NCBI RefSeq assembly: GCF_013358405.1
Contig: NZ_CP054836.1
Coordinates: forward strand, 3,748,501 to 3,812,500
Reading direction: 5' to 3'
Length of the DNA: 64,000 nucleotides
DNA from: Oricola thermophila
Lineage (GTDB): Bacteria; Pseudomonadota; Alphaproteobacteria; Rhizobiales; Rhizobiaceae
Notes under the pieces: generated by a model
What the model saw: only the letters and a program-made list of their open reading frames with translations
Told to the model about the DNA's origin: nothing
Databases searched by the model: none
Made by a program: the position numbers and the translations under genes
Shown here: positions 41,796 through 49,857 of the stretch, piece by piece
How positions within the stretch are numbered: position 1 is the first letter of the stretch
Layout: the number at the start of each line of letters is the position of its first letter

Positions 41796-43009
41796 CTGTC
41801 ATCCTCGCGAATGCGTTGCAGGTAGGAGTTGAAGTCGTGCCCGGCCGGCGCCCATTCCGTTGCGACCGCCAGGGCATCGGAAGAAAGCCGAGCCTGCGCG
41901 CGCAACATCGCCGCGCGCGTCGCGAAGGTGTCGGAATCGGAGTCGCCGAGCAGCGTCAGCCGGGCAACGCCCGCAGGCGGGGCGTAAAGCTTCGCCGGGT
42001 CGTCGTCGGGCCGCGGATCCGGGCCGGGCACGCGCACGGGCATGCGGCGCCCGTCGCGACGCTGAAACGTCTGCGTCGGATGGCGGACGGTGCGCGCCGC
42101 GCGGCCGGCAAGGTTGCCGAGGTCGACGGCGCAATCGAGAAACACATCGCGGCGATTGATGGCGAACCACGAAAGGCAGGTCTCGATTCCCTCGCCGGCG
42201 ACCGCCTCGTCGCAACCGCGCCAATCCGGCAGGCGCAGCACGATGCGCCCGCCCCTTTTCGATCCGCGCACCTTTTTCGCCGGCAGCTGCTCGCCCGTGT
42301 CGGGATCGAATATTTCCGCCTTGCGGCGCGTTTCCGGGTCGATCCACGTCGCATGAATGCCAAGGAACCGCCCGTCGCGATCGACGATCGGCCAGACCAT
42401 TGCCGGGCCGACATGGATGACCCGCCATTCCTTGACCGGCCGCCCGTTCGTGTCGACGCGGCCGGTATCGACGAAATGCCAGAACGGCAGCGCGTCATGT
42501 TCGCGGCAATGCGCGCCTTCCATGCGCGCGAGATCCGGGTCGATGGCGCGACCGGCGAGATAGGACTCCACCATGCCGCCGAACCGCTCCGGCACATGAG
42601 ACTCGCGCCATAGCGCGAAAGCCCGGCGGCGTTCCTTTTCGCGGAACTTGTCGGCCTCGCGCCGCGCCTTTTCCCGTGCCGCGGCCTGCGCCGCCGGATC
42701 GGGCGCGGCCGGCACCTCCTCTCCGGTCAGTATCTCGACAGCGCGAACGAACGAACAGTTCTCGACATGCTGCACGAGCGCGATCGCATCACCGCCGATC
42801 GGGTCGCCGCCGCCCTGACGGCAGCGCCAGATGTTCTTTCGATGGTTGACGGAAAACCGGTCTCGCCCGCCGCAGCCGGGGCAGGGGCCGACCGCCTCGC
42901 CGCCGGCATTGGCACGCGCAGAAAAGCCGTAACGCGCGGCCAGCGCGGCGACGTCCGCCTGCCTGGCGGCGGCGACAACCCGGTCGGGGAAACGCTGCGC
43001 CGCGCTCAT
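41792..43009 (-). CDS. DnaG-like phage primase with CHC2 zinc ribbon and Toprim domain
   Basis: 405 residues. Zinc ribbon CPGCGGRDRFSVNHRKNIWR ending in CRQGG (Cys43, Cys46, His56, Cys63), a helical linker with VESYLAGRAI, the Toprim-type GEGIETCLSWF, LDCAVDLGNLAG and LLGDSDSDTFATR acidic motifs, and a short C-terminal tail. It should make RNA primers for phage replication. Its ATG at 43009 overlaps the stop of a 19-codon ORF by 4 nt. Confidence 0.88.
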   Translation of the reverse strand: MSAAQRFPDRVVAAARQADVAALAARYGFSARANAGGEAVGPCPGCGGRDRFSVNHRKNIWRCRQGGGDPIGGDAIALVQHVENCSFVRAVEILTGEEVPAAPDPAAQAAAREKARREADKFREKERRRAFALWRESHVPERFGGMVESYLAGRAIDPDLARMEGAHCREHDALPFWHFVDTGRVDTNGRPVKEWRVIHVGPAMVWPIVDRDGRFLGIHATWIDPETRRKAEIFDPDTGEQLPAKKVRGSKRGGRIVLRLPDWRGCDEAVAGEGIETCLSWFAINRRDVFLDCAVDLGNLAGRAARTVRHPTQTFQRRDGRRMPVRVPGPDPRPDDDPAKLYAPPAGVARLTLLGDSDSDTFATRAAMLRAQARLSSDALAVATEWAPAGHDFNSYLQRIREDDR

Positions 43010-43065
43010 GTCCGCGCCGCCTGTTGCGCGTCGAGGCCGGCGAATGCTATCCGCGCCGCGATCAT
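43006..43065 (-). CDS. 19-codon ORF coupling cro to the primase gene (possible)
   Basis: ATG at 43065 overlaps the cro stop (ATGA) and its TGA overlaps the primase ATG (ATGA). GGAGG precedes it. The peptide would be MIAARIAFAGLDAQQAART. It may serve only to carry ribosomes across an otherwise 52-nt gap. Confidence 0.4.
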   Translation of the reverse strand: MIAARIAFAGLDAQQAART

Positions 43066-43328
43066 GTCGCGCCCTCCGCGCCGTTTTCGCGCGGGCGGTC
43101 GCGGCCGGCCAGCCAGTCAAGGGAGACGCCAAGTTCATCCGCCAAAAGCGCAGCATCGACGAGCGCAAGCTTGCGCTTGCGTCCATTGAGGAAATCTCGC
43201 AACCCGTCGCGCTTCAGGCCGGCGGCGACCTCGATCGTGGCTACGCGACGCCCGTCCGCGGCCACGGCCTGCGCCACGCGGGCGAGGGTGGTTTGCTCGT
43301 CGGGCAATGTCTTGATCGGCGATTCCAT
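43062..43328 (-). CDS. Cro-like repressor
   Basis: 88 residues, a single helix-turn-helix domain: RVATIEVAAGLKRDGLRDFL then NGRKRKLALVDAALLADELG, VSLDWLAG. The RDFLxGRK and ELGVxxxWLxG elements are shared with the divergent cI product, so both should recognise the same operators. It is the first gene of the leftward early operon, with operator O1 in its promoter. Lacks any C-terminal protease domain. Confidence 0.8.
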   Translation of the reverse strand: MESPIKTLPDEQTTLARVAQAVAADGRRVATIEVAAGLKRDGLRDFLNGRKRKLALVDAALLADELGVSLDWLAGRDRPRENGAEGAT

Positions 43329-43338
43329 GGCCGCCGAA

Positions 43339-43365
43339 GGAATACGGAAAGTTCCGTATTGTCAA
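43339..43365 (-). promoter_or_regulatory. Leftward early promoter in front of cro
   Basis: A perfect -35 TTGACA reads on the minus strand at 43365-43360, with TATTCC at 43344-43339 as the nearest -10 (15-bp spacer, suboptimal). Operator O1 lies between the two, so repressor binding would block polymerase. Confidence 0.55.
43341..43360. promoter_or_regulatory. Repressor operator O1
   Basis: AATACGGAAAGTTCCGTATT, two 9-bp half-sites with a 2-bp centre. It is the most symmetric of five ACGGA-N4-TCCGT sites and overlaps the leftward promoter. Confidence 0.75.
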
Positions 43366-43378
43366 CGGAGAAATCCGT
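43365..43378. promoter_or_regulatory. Repressor operator O2
   Basis: ACGGAGAAATCCGT, centre 21 bp from O1, i.e. two helical turns and on the same face of the DNA, allowing cooperative binding. Confidence 0.7.
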
Positions 43379-43387
43379 AAAATTGAC

Positions 43388-43407
43388 TTTACGGAGATTT
43401 CCGTATT
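43388..43407. promoter_or_regulatory. Repressor operator O3
   Basis: TTTACGGAGATTTCCGTATT, centre 26 bp from O2, nearest to cI. It overlaps a possible cI promoter (TTGACT 43383-43388, TATTCA 43404-43409), which suggests autoregulation. Confidence 0.7.
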
Positions 43408-43450
43408 CACTTGTGGGCAACATAACAGAACGAAAGGCAGGGGCTTGACA

Positions 43451-44107
43451 ATGACGAACAGGGAAATCGTTTCGGCCCGAATCCGCCAGCGCCTCGAGGA
43501 AACCGGCCGCAGTGCGGCCAGCGTGTCGCGTGCCGCCGGTCACGGTGTCGACTTCATTCGCGACTTCCTGACCGGTCGAAAGAAGCGCATGAGCGCCGAT
43601 GCCCTGGTCGCGATCGCCCGCGAGCTTGGAGTCACTGTTGCTTGGCTCCAGGGGAATGACGAGGCGGTGATGCCGGATGGTGAAGGCGAGGAGCGCCCGG
43701 CGCGCCCGCGAACGGTCCCGGTCTATGGCACCGCGGCCGGCCGCGACGACGGCGCGATGCATCTCGGCACCGATGTCATCGACTGGCTATCCTGTCCGCC
43801 GGGGCTGGAAGGCGCGCGCGATGCCTATGCGCTCTATGTCGTCGGCGAATCCATGCAGCCGCGCTACTATCCCGGCGATGTCGTGATCATAGCGCCGCAC
43901 CGCCCGCCGCGCGCCGGCGATTGCGTCGTCATCCAGTGCAAGTCCGCAGATACCGGCGCGACGGAGGCATGGGTGAAGGAATATGTCGCGACGACGGCCG
44001 ACGAGATCGTCGCGCGGCAATACAACCCGCCGGCCGAAATGCGCTTTCCGCGCGCCGAGGTCTCCGCCGTCCACCGCATCATGACCCTTAACGACCTGCT
44101 TAGCTGA
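43451..44107 (+). CDS. CI-like lysogeny repressor, S24 (LexA-type) self-cleaving
   Basis: 218 residues. N-terminal helix-turn-helix (SAASVSRAAGHGVDFIRDFL, TGRKKRMSADALVAIARELG), linker, then an S24 peptidase domain: probable cleavage bond Ala96-Gly97 in YGTAAGRD, catalytic Ser134 in VVGESMQPRYYPGD and Lys176 in EAWVKEYVA. It should hold the prophage silent and be cleaved in the SOS response. ATG at 43451 has AGGGG upstream; a TTG two codons earlier is in frame. Operators flank the gene on both sides. Confidence 0.93.
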   Translation: MTNREIVSARIRQRLEETGRSAASVSRAAGHGVDFIRDFLTGRKKRMSADALVAIARELGVTVAWLQGNDEAVMPDGEGEERPARPRTVPVYGTAAGRDDGAMHLGTDVIDWLSCPPGLEGARDAYALYVVGESMQPRYYPGDVVIIAPHRPPRAGDCVVIQCKSADTGATEAWVKEYVATTADEIVARQYNPPAEMRFPRAEVSAVHRIMTLNDLLS

Positions 44108-44119
44108 TACGTAAAAATT

Positions 44120-44133
44120 ACGGAAAATTCCGT
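44120..44133. promoter_or_regulatory. Repressor operator O4
   Basis: ACGGAAAATTCCGT, just upstream of the -35 of the rightward promoter and 13 bp after the cI stop. Confidence 0.68.
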
Positions 44134-44140
44134 TTTACTG

Positions 44141-44168
44141 TTGACGATACGGATTTTTCCGTTATCAA
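44141..44168 (+). promoter_or_regulatory. Rightward early promoter
   Basis: TTGACG at 44141-44146 and TATCAA at 44163-44168 with a 16-bp spacer. Operator O5 fills the spacer. It would drive the 44202-51612 gene set. Confidence 0.55.
44149..44162. promoter_or_regulatory. Repressor operator O5
   Basis: ACGGATTTTTCCGT, between the -35 and -10 of the rightward promoter; centre 29 bp from O4. Confidence 0.7.
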
Positions 44169-44201
44169 TCCCGCCCCATGGTCAATCATGGAGCGGGAAT
44201 C

Positions 44202-44471
44202 ATGCAGACACCATCCACCATCCACCCGAAACCCTTCGGCCGTCTCGCCTTCGATCCGGCGAAAGCAGGCCGTCGGCTGCGCGAGGCCGTTGACCGCCTT
44301 GACGCGGCGCGCGGGGCGGACAGCATCTTCGACGACGACGCCGGCCTGACCGGTGCCGCGGCCGAGCGCGCAGCGCGCTACAATCGACATGCCGCCTTTG
44401 TCGAGGCCGTGCTGATCGCCTCCATTGCCATCATCGGCATTGCCGCCTGCGCGGCGACGCTTCCCGCCTGA
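44202..44471 (+). CDS. Small membrane-anchored early protein
   Basis: 89 residues. A soluble charged part (AKAGRRLREAVDRLDAARGA) is followed by one C-terminal membrane span (FVEAVLIASIAIIGIAACAA). GGAG precedes the ATG at 44202; the ATG at 44178 has no SD and lies 9 nt after the -10. First gene behind the rightward operators, so expressed immediately on induction; a tail-anchored host-takeover or superinfection protein is one possibility. Confidence 0.6.
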   Translation: MQTPSTIHPKPFGRLAFDPAKAGRRLREAVDRLDAARGADSIFDDDAGLTGAAAERAARYNRHAAFVEAVLIASIAIIGIAACAATLPA

Positions 44472-44483
44472 AGGGAGGTCGCG

Positions 44484-45011
44484 ATGCACGCGCTTCAATC
44501 GAGAACCAGCGCCGCCGAGGTGGCGCATCCGCCGGCGGGTATCTCCTCCCCGCCCGCCGGCGGCGTTGTCGACCGCATGGCGGAATTCATGCGCGAACAC
44601 ATTGCCGCGGCCGGCAGCGTCACATTCGACGATCTGGCCGGCGCAGGCTTCACGGCAGCGGAAATCATCGAGCATGCATACACGGCCGCCTATCATGCCG
44701 AGTTGCGCATGAACCGGCGCGACGACGGCCTCGACCGGATCGACGGCATCATCGTGAAGGTGCGGTCGGCAAACCCCGACGCCATGCCGTTGACCGCCGG
44801 CGCGACGGACAGCCCGACCATGCGCAGCGAATGGCGCGCATATTGCCGGGCTGTTGCCGCCTACAGGGTCGACCCCTGGTCATTCCAGTTGCGCCGCGTC
44901 GAGGAGCGCCTCGACCAGTTTCTCCGCCGGCTGCCCCTTCTGAAATCCGAAAGGCAAAAGGCCGCCCGCGCGGCCGTGAACGAACTCGCGAAAGGAAAGG
45001 CTGCGCGATGA
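44484..45011 (+). CDS. Hypothetical early phage protein
   Basis: 175 residues, mainly helical, with DDLAGAGFTAAEIIEHAYTA near residue 50 and a basic C-terminal helix (LKSERQKAARAAVNELAKGK). GGGAGG precedes the ATG. It overlaps the HD-domain gene by 4 nt. No family recognised. Confidence 0.55.
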   Translation: MHALQSRTSAAEVAHPPAGISSPPAGGVVDRMAEFMREHIAAAGSVTFDDLAGAGFTAAEIIEHAYTAAYHAELRMNRRDDGLDRIDGIIVKVRSANPDAMPLTAGATDSPTMRSEWRAYCRAVAAYRVDPWSFQLRRVEERLDQFLRRLPLLKSERQKAARAAVNELAKGKAAR

Positions 45012-45631
45012 CAAAAGCATGGAAACAGAGTCTCACCGGCCGGGCGATCACGGTGTCGCGGCCCGCCGCCGGTGAAATCGACGTCATGATCGACCTGCCG
45101 GAAACGCTGGCGCGCATATCGCGGTTCGACGGCGCCGTGCCCGGCGGCGTTTATACCGTCGCGCAGCATTGCGCGGTCATGGCCGACGTCATTCTCGAGG
45201 AAACCGGCGACGCGCATCTCGCCGCAATCGCGCTGCTCCACGACGCGCATGAATTCATCATCGGCGACATCACGACGCCGGCGGTCGAGGGGCTGGCCGA
45301 GGTCGAGATCGAACTGTTCGGCGACAGCCGCATCATTTCGGTGATCGCCGAGGCCAAGCGTCGCGCCGACGCGGCGATCTTCCGGGCATGCGGAACGCCG
45401 CTGCCGACTGCCGAACAGGTGCGCATCGTCAAGGCATACGACACGCGCATGCTGGCAACCGAGCGCCGTCACCTGCTCGCCAACTGCCCGCGGCGGTGGA
45501 ATGCCGCGATCGAGAAGGCCGAGCCGCTGCGCCTGCGCGGCGCGCTGCGCATCTGGCCGACGGCCAGGGCCGCCGACGAATACCGCGCCCGCCTGAAAAC
45601 CCTATGCCCGGCCGCCGGCCGCATCGCCTGA
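45008..45631 (+). CDS. HD-domain phosphohydrolase (YfbR-like nucleotidase)
   Basis: 207 residues. HD metal motif: YTVAQHCAVMADVILEE near residue 50, then AAIALLHDAHEFIIGDITTP near 80. This is the pattern of YfbR/HD hydrolases that remove phosphate from dNMPs, and related phage HD proteins next to replication genes. It could tune nucleotide pools or destroy a host signal nucleotide. The ATG at 45008 overlaps the previous stop; long in-frame upstream sequence is a shadow. Confidence 0.75.
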   Translation: MTKAWKQSLTGRAITVSRPAAGEIDVMIDLPETLARISRFDGAVPGGVYTVAQHCAVMADVILEETGDAHLAAIALLHDAHEFIIGDITTPAVEGLAEVEIELFGDSRIISVIAEAKRRADAAIFRACGTPLPTAEQVRIVKAYDTRMLATERRHLLANCPRRWNAAIEKAEPLRLRGALRIWPTARAADEYRARLKTLCPAAGRIA

Positions 45632-45649
45632 TCCGAAGGGAGAACCGTC

Positions 45650-45961
45650 ATGGCAAATCCGAAGCTTGCAGAAATGGACCTGTTTACCGTCATCCCCGAT
45701 GCCCGCGTGATCGTTTCGGAAAAGGGCGTCTACAGGCAGGTGCCGCTCTATCAGCGCGCCGGCGGGCTCTATGCCGAACACCGCAGCGGGTTCGCCCGGC
45801 TGATCGTCGGCGGATCGACCAGCGTCCCCGCCATGCGTTGGGAGGAGGTCGTCGGCGTCGAACTCGAGAACGACAAGCCGGCCCCGCGCGAACGGATCAA
45901 GGCGACCGGCCTTCGCCTCGCTGCCCCGCATGCCGTGATCGAGCACCGGGCGGGGGAGTGA
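45650..45961 (+). CDS. Hypothetical early phage protein
   Basis: 103 residues, beta-rich: MDLFTVIPDARVIVSEKGVY, RQVPLYQRAGGLYAEHRSGF and RWEEVVGVELE. No family recognised. GGGAGAA precedes the ATG. It lies between the HD protein and the sliding clamp, 5 bp before the latter. Confidence 0.55.
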   Translation: MANPKLAEMDLFTVIPDARVIVSEKGVYRQVPLYQRAGGLYAEHRSGFARLIVGGSTSVPAMRWEEVVGVELENDKPAPRERIKATGLRLAAPHAVIEHRAGE

Positions 45962-45966
45962 TCGGC

Positions 45967-47112
45967 ATGACATTCACGATCGAACCGAAAGCCGCGGCCG
46001 GCGTTCATTCGGCGCTGAAGGGCGTTCCCGAGCGCAGAAACACCATCCCGATTGTCGGCATGTACCATTTCCAGCCGGGCGAGGGCACCGTCACGGTAAC
46101 GGCGAGCGACCTTGACCTCGAATGTTCGCTGACCGTGAAGGTCGAGCCGGGCGACGGCTTCGACGCCATGCCGGCCGCCTGCGTGCCACCCTACATCGTC
46201 GAGGCGGCGGGATCCGTGAACCGCGCGGAAGTGAAATTCGCGATCGACGAACAGACGGTTTGCGCGCGCGCCGGCCGGTCCCGCTTCCAGTCGCAGATCC
46301 TGCCGGGCGGGGATTTCCCGCGGCTGCAACAGGCATTCGACGGCGCGGCGGAAATCGAGGGCAATGCGCTTGCCGGGCTGATCGCGGCCGTCGCCCCGGC
46401 CGCCCCGCTCAAGGACGAGACGCGATACTATCTCGAGGGCATCAACCTGCAGGTTGCAGACGGGCGGCTTGTCGTCGCCGCGACGGACGGGCACCGGCTG
46501 CACACGACCTCGATCGAGGCGCCGGAAGGCTTCGCGACGAACGGCTTTGCCAGGGACGGAATCATCGTGCCGAACAAGGCCGTCGCCGAGATCCGGCGCC
46601 TCGCCGCCAAGGCCGGCGACGCGCCGGTAACGCTGCAGATCGGCGACCGGCTGATCGCGGCCGAGGCCGGCGACGAGCGGATCGTGTCGAAGCTGATCGA
46701 CGCGACCTATCCAGAGTGGCGGCGCGTTATCCCGAAGGCGCGTGAAATCACCGCGACATTCGATCTTGCCGAGATGATCGCCGCGCTCGACCGCGTGCTG
46801 AAGGTGCAGGCGGCCAGCGACGACAACAAGGAAAGATCCGGCCTGAAGCTTGCCGAGGATGGCGACGTCATGACGATCGCCGTCCAGGGCGACCGGTCGG
46901 AGGCAGCCGACGCCGTGCCGGCCGAATTCGCCGGCGCATGGGGAGCGCGCGGAGTCAACGGAAAATATCTGCGCGCGACACTGGCGACGATGAAGGACCG
47001 CGGCGCCGAGGTCGCGATCATCGACGCCGCCGATGCCGGGTCGCCAATGCGGATCGAGAACCCGAACGACGAGGATTTCCTCGCCGTCGTCATGCCCATG
47101 CGGATCAGGTGA
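45967..47112 (+). CDS. dnaN: Phage-encoded DNA polymerase III beta subunit (sliding clamp)
   Basis: 381 residues, full-length three-domain clamp. Partner-pocket residues are present: AATDGHRLHTTS (E. coli TDGHRL) and the C-terminal FLAVVMPMRIR (VVMPMRL). Other matches are TASDLDLECSLTV, ARAGRSRFQSQILPGGDFPR and VPNKAVAEIRRL. It should form a ring on DNA and tether Pol III. No phage polymerase is seen in the window, so it probably works with host Pol III and other clamp binders. The ATG at 45967 has GGGGGAG upstream. Confidence 0.93.
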   Translation: MTFTIEPKAAAGVHSALKGVPERRNTIPIVGMYHFQPGEGTVTVTASDLDLECSLTVKVEPGDGFDAMPAACVPPYIVEAAGSVNRAEVKFAIDEQTVCARAGRSRFQSQILPGGDFPRLQQAFDGAAEIEGNALAGLIAAVAPAAPLKDETRYYLEGINLQVADGRLVVAATDGHRLHTTSIEAPEGFATNGFARDGIIVPNKAVAEIRRLAAKAGDAPVTLQIGDRLIAAEAGDERIVSKLIDATYPEWRRVIPKAREITATFDLAEMIAALDRVLKVQAASDDNKERSGLKLAEDGDVMTIAVQGDRSEAADAVPAEFAGAWGARGVNGKYLRATLATMKDRGAEVAIIDAADAGSPMRIENPNDEDFLAVVMPMRIR

Positions 47113-47126
47113 GGAGGTCAAATGAC

Positions 47127-47411
47127 ATGGCTGACAAGACCACGGGAGCGCCGGACCTGAAATCGGCGCAGATCGACCTCGAGGAAGCGATCGCAGCCGT
47201 CGAGGAGGCAGAAATCGCCAAGGCCGAGGCAAACCGCATGGCCTGCGACCGGATCAACCGGCTGAATGCCGCACAAAAAAGGTTCGACGAGGCGGTCGCA
47301 GCAATGCGCAAGCGCGGCGCGCGATCCGGTAGCGACTGGCAGACAGCCGTCGACAGACAGCGGGAAGCCGGACTGCGCGTCCTGCAGCGCGACAATGGGG
47401 CGCGGCGATGA
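47127..47411 (+). CDS. Small coiled-coil phage protein
   Basis: 94 residues, almost all helical: SAQIDLEEAIAAVEEAEIAK then AEANRMACDRINRLNAAQKR. GAGGAGG precedes the ATG. Likely oligomeric; no function assigned. Overlaps the next gene by 4 nt. Confidence 0.6.
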   Translation: MADKTTGAPDLKSAQIDLEEAIAAVEEAEIAKAEANRMACDRINRLNAAQKRFDEAVAAMRKRGARSGSDWQTAVDRQREAGLRVLQRDNGARR

Positions 47412-47596
47412 CCGGCACCGGATACCTGACTGGCAATCACGCGGTCGCGGCGATCGTTCTTTGGGCAGGTGGCCAATTCAACACGAAAGAAATCGCCGAC
47501 CTTCTGAATGTACGCGAGGACGCCGTTTGCCGGACGTTGCATCTTGCCAAGGAAGGCGCCCGCGCGGACGCCAGGAGGCGCGGCGATGATGGATGA
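47408..47596 (+). CDS. Small helix-turn-helix protein
   Basis: 62 residues. HAVAAIVLWAGGQFNTKEIA then DLLNVREDAVCRTLHLAKEG form a helix-turn-helix of the Cro/MarR-like or sigma-4-like type. ATGA overlap in front, 11-nt overlap with the methyltransferase behind. A transcription regulator of early genes is plausible. Confidence 0.65.
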   Translation: MTGTGYLTGNHAVAAIVLWAGGQFNTKEIADLLNVREDAVCRTLHLAKEGARADARRRGDDG

Positions 47597-49148
47597 TTAC
47601 CTGATCGTCGACAGCTTTGCCGGCGGCGGCGGCGCATCGACGGGAATCGAAATGGCGCTCGGCCGGTCGCCGGACGTCGCCATCAATCATGATCCGGTGG
47701 CCCTCGCCATGCACGCGGCGAACCACCCCGAATGCGATCACCTGCCGGAAAATGTCTGGCAGGTCGACCTCGACAGATATGCGCGCGGGCGGCCGATCGG
47801 CCTGCTATGGGCCTCGCCGGATTGCCGTCATTTTTCCAAGGCCCGCGGCGGCGCCCCGACATCGGTTTCGGTGCGCGGTCTTGCCTGGACGATCGTCAAG
47901 TTCGTCTGGCAACTGAAGCGAAAAAAGCCGCGCGTCATCATCATGGAAAACGTCGAGGAGTTCCGCACATGGGAGGATTTCGACGCATGGAAACGGCAGC
48001 TTAGGCAGCACGGCTATCGCATCGAAATGCGCGAACTGCGCGCATGCGATTACGGCGCGCCGACGATCCGCAAGCGCCTGTTCATCGTCATGCGGTGCGA
48101 CGGGAAGCCGATCGTCTGGCCGAAGCCGACACATGGCGCGCCCGACGATCCGCGTGTCCTCGCCGGAAAACTGAAGCCGTATCGCACGGCTGCCGAAATC
48201 ATCGACTGGTCGGTCCCGTGTCCCTCGATCTTCGACACGTCGGAGGAGATCATGCGCAAGCACGGCGTGCGCGCCGTGCGCCCGCTGGCGCCGGCGACGA
48301 TGAAGCGCATTGCACAGGGCGTGAAACGATACGTTCTCGACGCGGTCGATCCGTTCCTTGTTTCCGTCGCGCACGGCTATTCCGGCGGCAAACGCGATTA
48401 CCCGCTCGGCGAGCCGATCGGCACCGTCACCGCGTCGCCGGAAAAGGCGCTTGTCGTGCCGATCATATCGGCCGCGCAGCATGGCGGTTCGACGCGGCCG
48501 GCGACGGCGCCGATCCATACGATCGCCGCAAGCCCGAAGGACCAGAACCAGGTCGTCGCGGCGTTCCTCGCGCAGCACAATTCCGACATGGTCGGCCGCC
48601 CGGCACGCGCACCGCTGTCGACGATCACCACGCGCGGTACGCAACAGACGGTCGTCGCGGCGCACATGCTTTCGATGAAGGGCAGCGACCGCCGTGACGG
48701 CTCGCCCGGCGAGCCGCTTCCGACCGTTTGCGCAGGCGGAACGCACGCCGCCCTCGTCGCGTCCTTCATGGTGAAGTATTACGGCGCCGGCATCGGCCAG
48801 GGCGTCGACGAGCCCTGCCATTCCGTCACCACGCGCGACCGGTTCGGACTCGTCACGGTGGAGATCGGCGGGACGGATTACGTGATCGTCGATATCGGAA
48901 TGCGCATGCTGACCCCGCGCGAACTGTTCCGCGCGCAGGGTTTCCCCGACGATTACGTGATCGACCGCGGCATCGACGGCAAGCCGATCCCGAAGACTCA
49001 CCAGGTTCACAAATGCGGGAATTCCGTATCGCCGCATCCGGCGCAGGCGCTCGTCGCCGCGAATTGCGAATTCCTGAAACGCCGCGCCGAGCCGGCGCGC
49101 GAAATCAACCGCAACGAGAAAGGTCAAGCACATGAGCGGTTCGCTTAA
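47586..49148 (+). CDS. Phage C5-cytosine DNA methyltransferase
   Basis: 520 residues. Motif [18 protein letters not shown]; motif [17 protein letters not shown] with the catalytic Cys in the less common SPDC form; motif [10 protein letters not shown]; motif [16 protein letters not shown]; late motifs [16 protein letters not shown] and [18 protein letters not shown] long middle (about residues 220-420) with repeated ITTRGT/VTTRDR-type units is the target-recognition region. Orphan, no nuclease partner. AGGAGG fixes the ATG at 47586. Its end overlaps ssb by 17 nt. Confidence 0.92.
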   Translation: MMDDYLIVDSFAGGGGASTGIEMALGRSPDVAINHDPVALAMHAANHPECDHLPENVWQVDLDRYARGRPIGLLWASPDCRHFSKARGGAPTSVSVRGLAWTIVKFVWQLKRKKPRVIIMENVEEFRTWEDFDAWKRQLRQHGYRIEMRELRACDYGAPTIRKRLFIVMRCDGKPIVWPKPTHGAPDDPRVLAGKLKPYRTAAEIIDWSVPCPSIFDTSEEIMRKHGVRAVRPLAPATMKRIAQGVKRYVLDAVDPFLVSVAHGYSGGKRDYPLGEPIGTVTASPEKALVVPIISAAQHGGSTRPATAPIHTIAASPKDQNQVVAAFLAQHNSDMVGRPARAPLSTITTRGTQQTVVAAHMLSMKGSDRRDGSPGEPLPTVCAGGTHAALVASFMVKYYGAGIGQGVDEPCHSVTTRDRFGLVTVEIGGTDYVIVDIGMRMLTPRELFRAQGFPDDYVIDRGIDGKPIPKTHQVHKCGNSVSPHPAQALVAANCEFLKRRAEPAREINRNEKGQAHERFA

Positions 49149-49662
49149 CAAGGTCATGCTGATCGGCAATCTCGGCGCCGATCCCGAGATTCGCCGCCTG
49201 AATTCGGGCGATCCGGTCGTCAACCTGTCGATCGCAACGTCGGAAACGTGGCGGGACAAGACGACAGGCGAAAAGCGCGAGCGCACCGAGTGGCATCGCG
49301 TCGTCATCTTCAACGAGCATATCGCCAAGGTCGCCGAGGACTACCTGAAAAAAGGCGCGAAGGTCTATGTCGAGGGCAAGATCCAGACGCGCAAATGGCA
49401 GGACCAGTCCGGCCACGATCGCTATGCGACCGAGATCGTTCTGCAGAAATTCGACGGCACGCTGACCATGCTCGGCCAGCCCGGCGGCGGCGGGCAGGAC
49501 AGGGCGGAAAGCCAGGCCCGCGCCTATGGACGCGAAAGCTACGGCGCGGCATCCGGCCGCGACGACGAGCGCAGCCGGATCGAGGAGCGCACGCGCCAGC
49601 ACATGGAACAACGCGGCGGAACCGATTTCGTGCGCGACATGGATGACGAAATTCCGTTCTAG
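49132..49662 (+). CDS. ssb: Single-stranded DNA-binding protein
   Basis: 176 residues. The OB fold is clear ([60 protein letters not shown]), followed by a disordered Gly/Arg linker and the acidic tip MDDEIPF, which recruits host replication and repair proteins. It coats ssDNA at the phage fork, beside the clamp and methyltransferase genes. Confidence 0.96.
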   Translation: MSGSLNKVMLIGNLGADPEIRRLNSGDPVVNLSIATSETWRDKTTGEKRERTEWHRVVIFNEHIAKVAEDYLKKGAKVYVEGKIQTRKWQDQSGHDRYATEIVLQKFDGTLTMLGQPGGGGQDRAESQARAYGRESYGAASGRDDERSRIEERTRQHMEQRGGTDFVRDMDDEIPF

Positions 49663-49677
49663 GGCGGGGATCCGACC

Positions 49678-49857
49678 ATGCATGTATGGATAACGGAAAC
49701 GCCCGCCGGGTTCGTCACCCGCGCAACCTATGTCGCGCCGAGCGGCAAACCCGCATCCGCCAGCTTTCGCGGACGCCTGTCGGAAGATCGGGTCATACTT
49801 GAACTGGCTCGCCTTCGCAGGATTGCCCGACTGGCAGAGTCGACGAGCCGCCAATGA
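49678..49857 (+). CDS. Small basic phage protein
   Basis: 59 residues: MHVWITETPAGFVTRATYVA then a helix rich in Arg and Leu (LELARLRRIARLAESTSRQ). Ends in a 4-nt ATGA overlap with the HNH gene. GGGGAT precedes the start. Support is from coupling and codon use. Confidence 0.5.
   Translation: MHVWITETPAGFVTRATYVAPSGKPASASFRGRLSEDRVILELARLRRIARLAESTSRQ

Noticed and set aside
45388-47112. A 574-residue open frame covering the clamp gene and its upstream region
   Set aside because: The first 193 residues overlap two well-supported genes in other frames and read as Arg/Pro-rich shadow; the clamp starts at 45967 with an SD.
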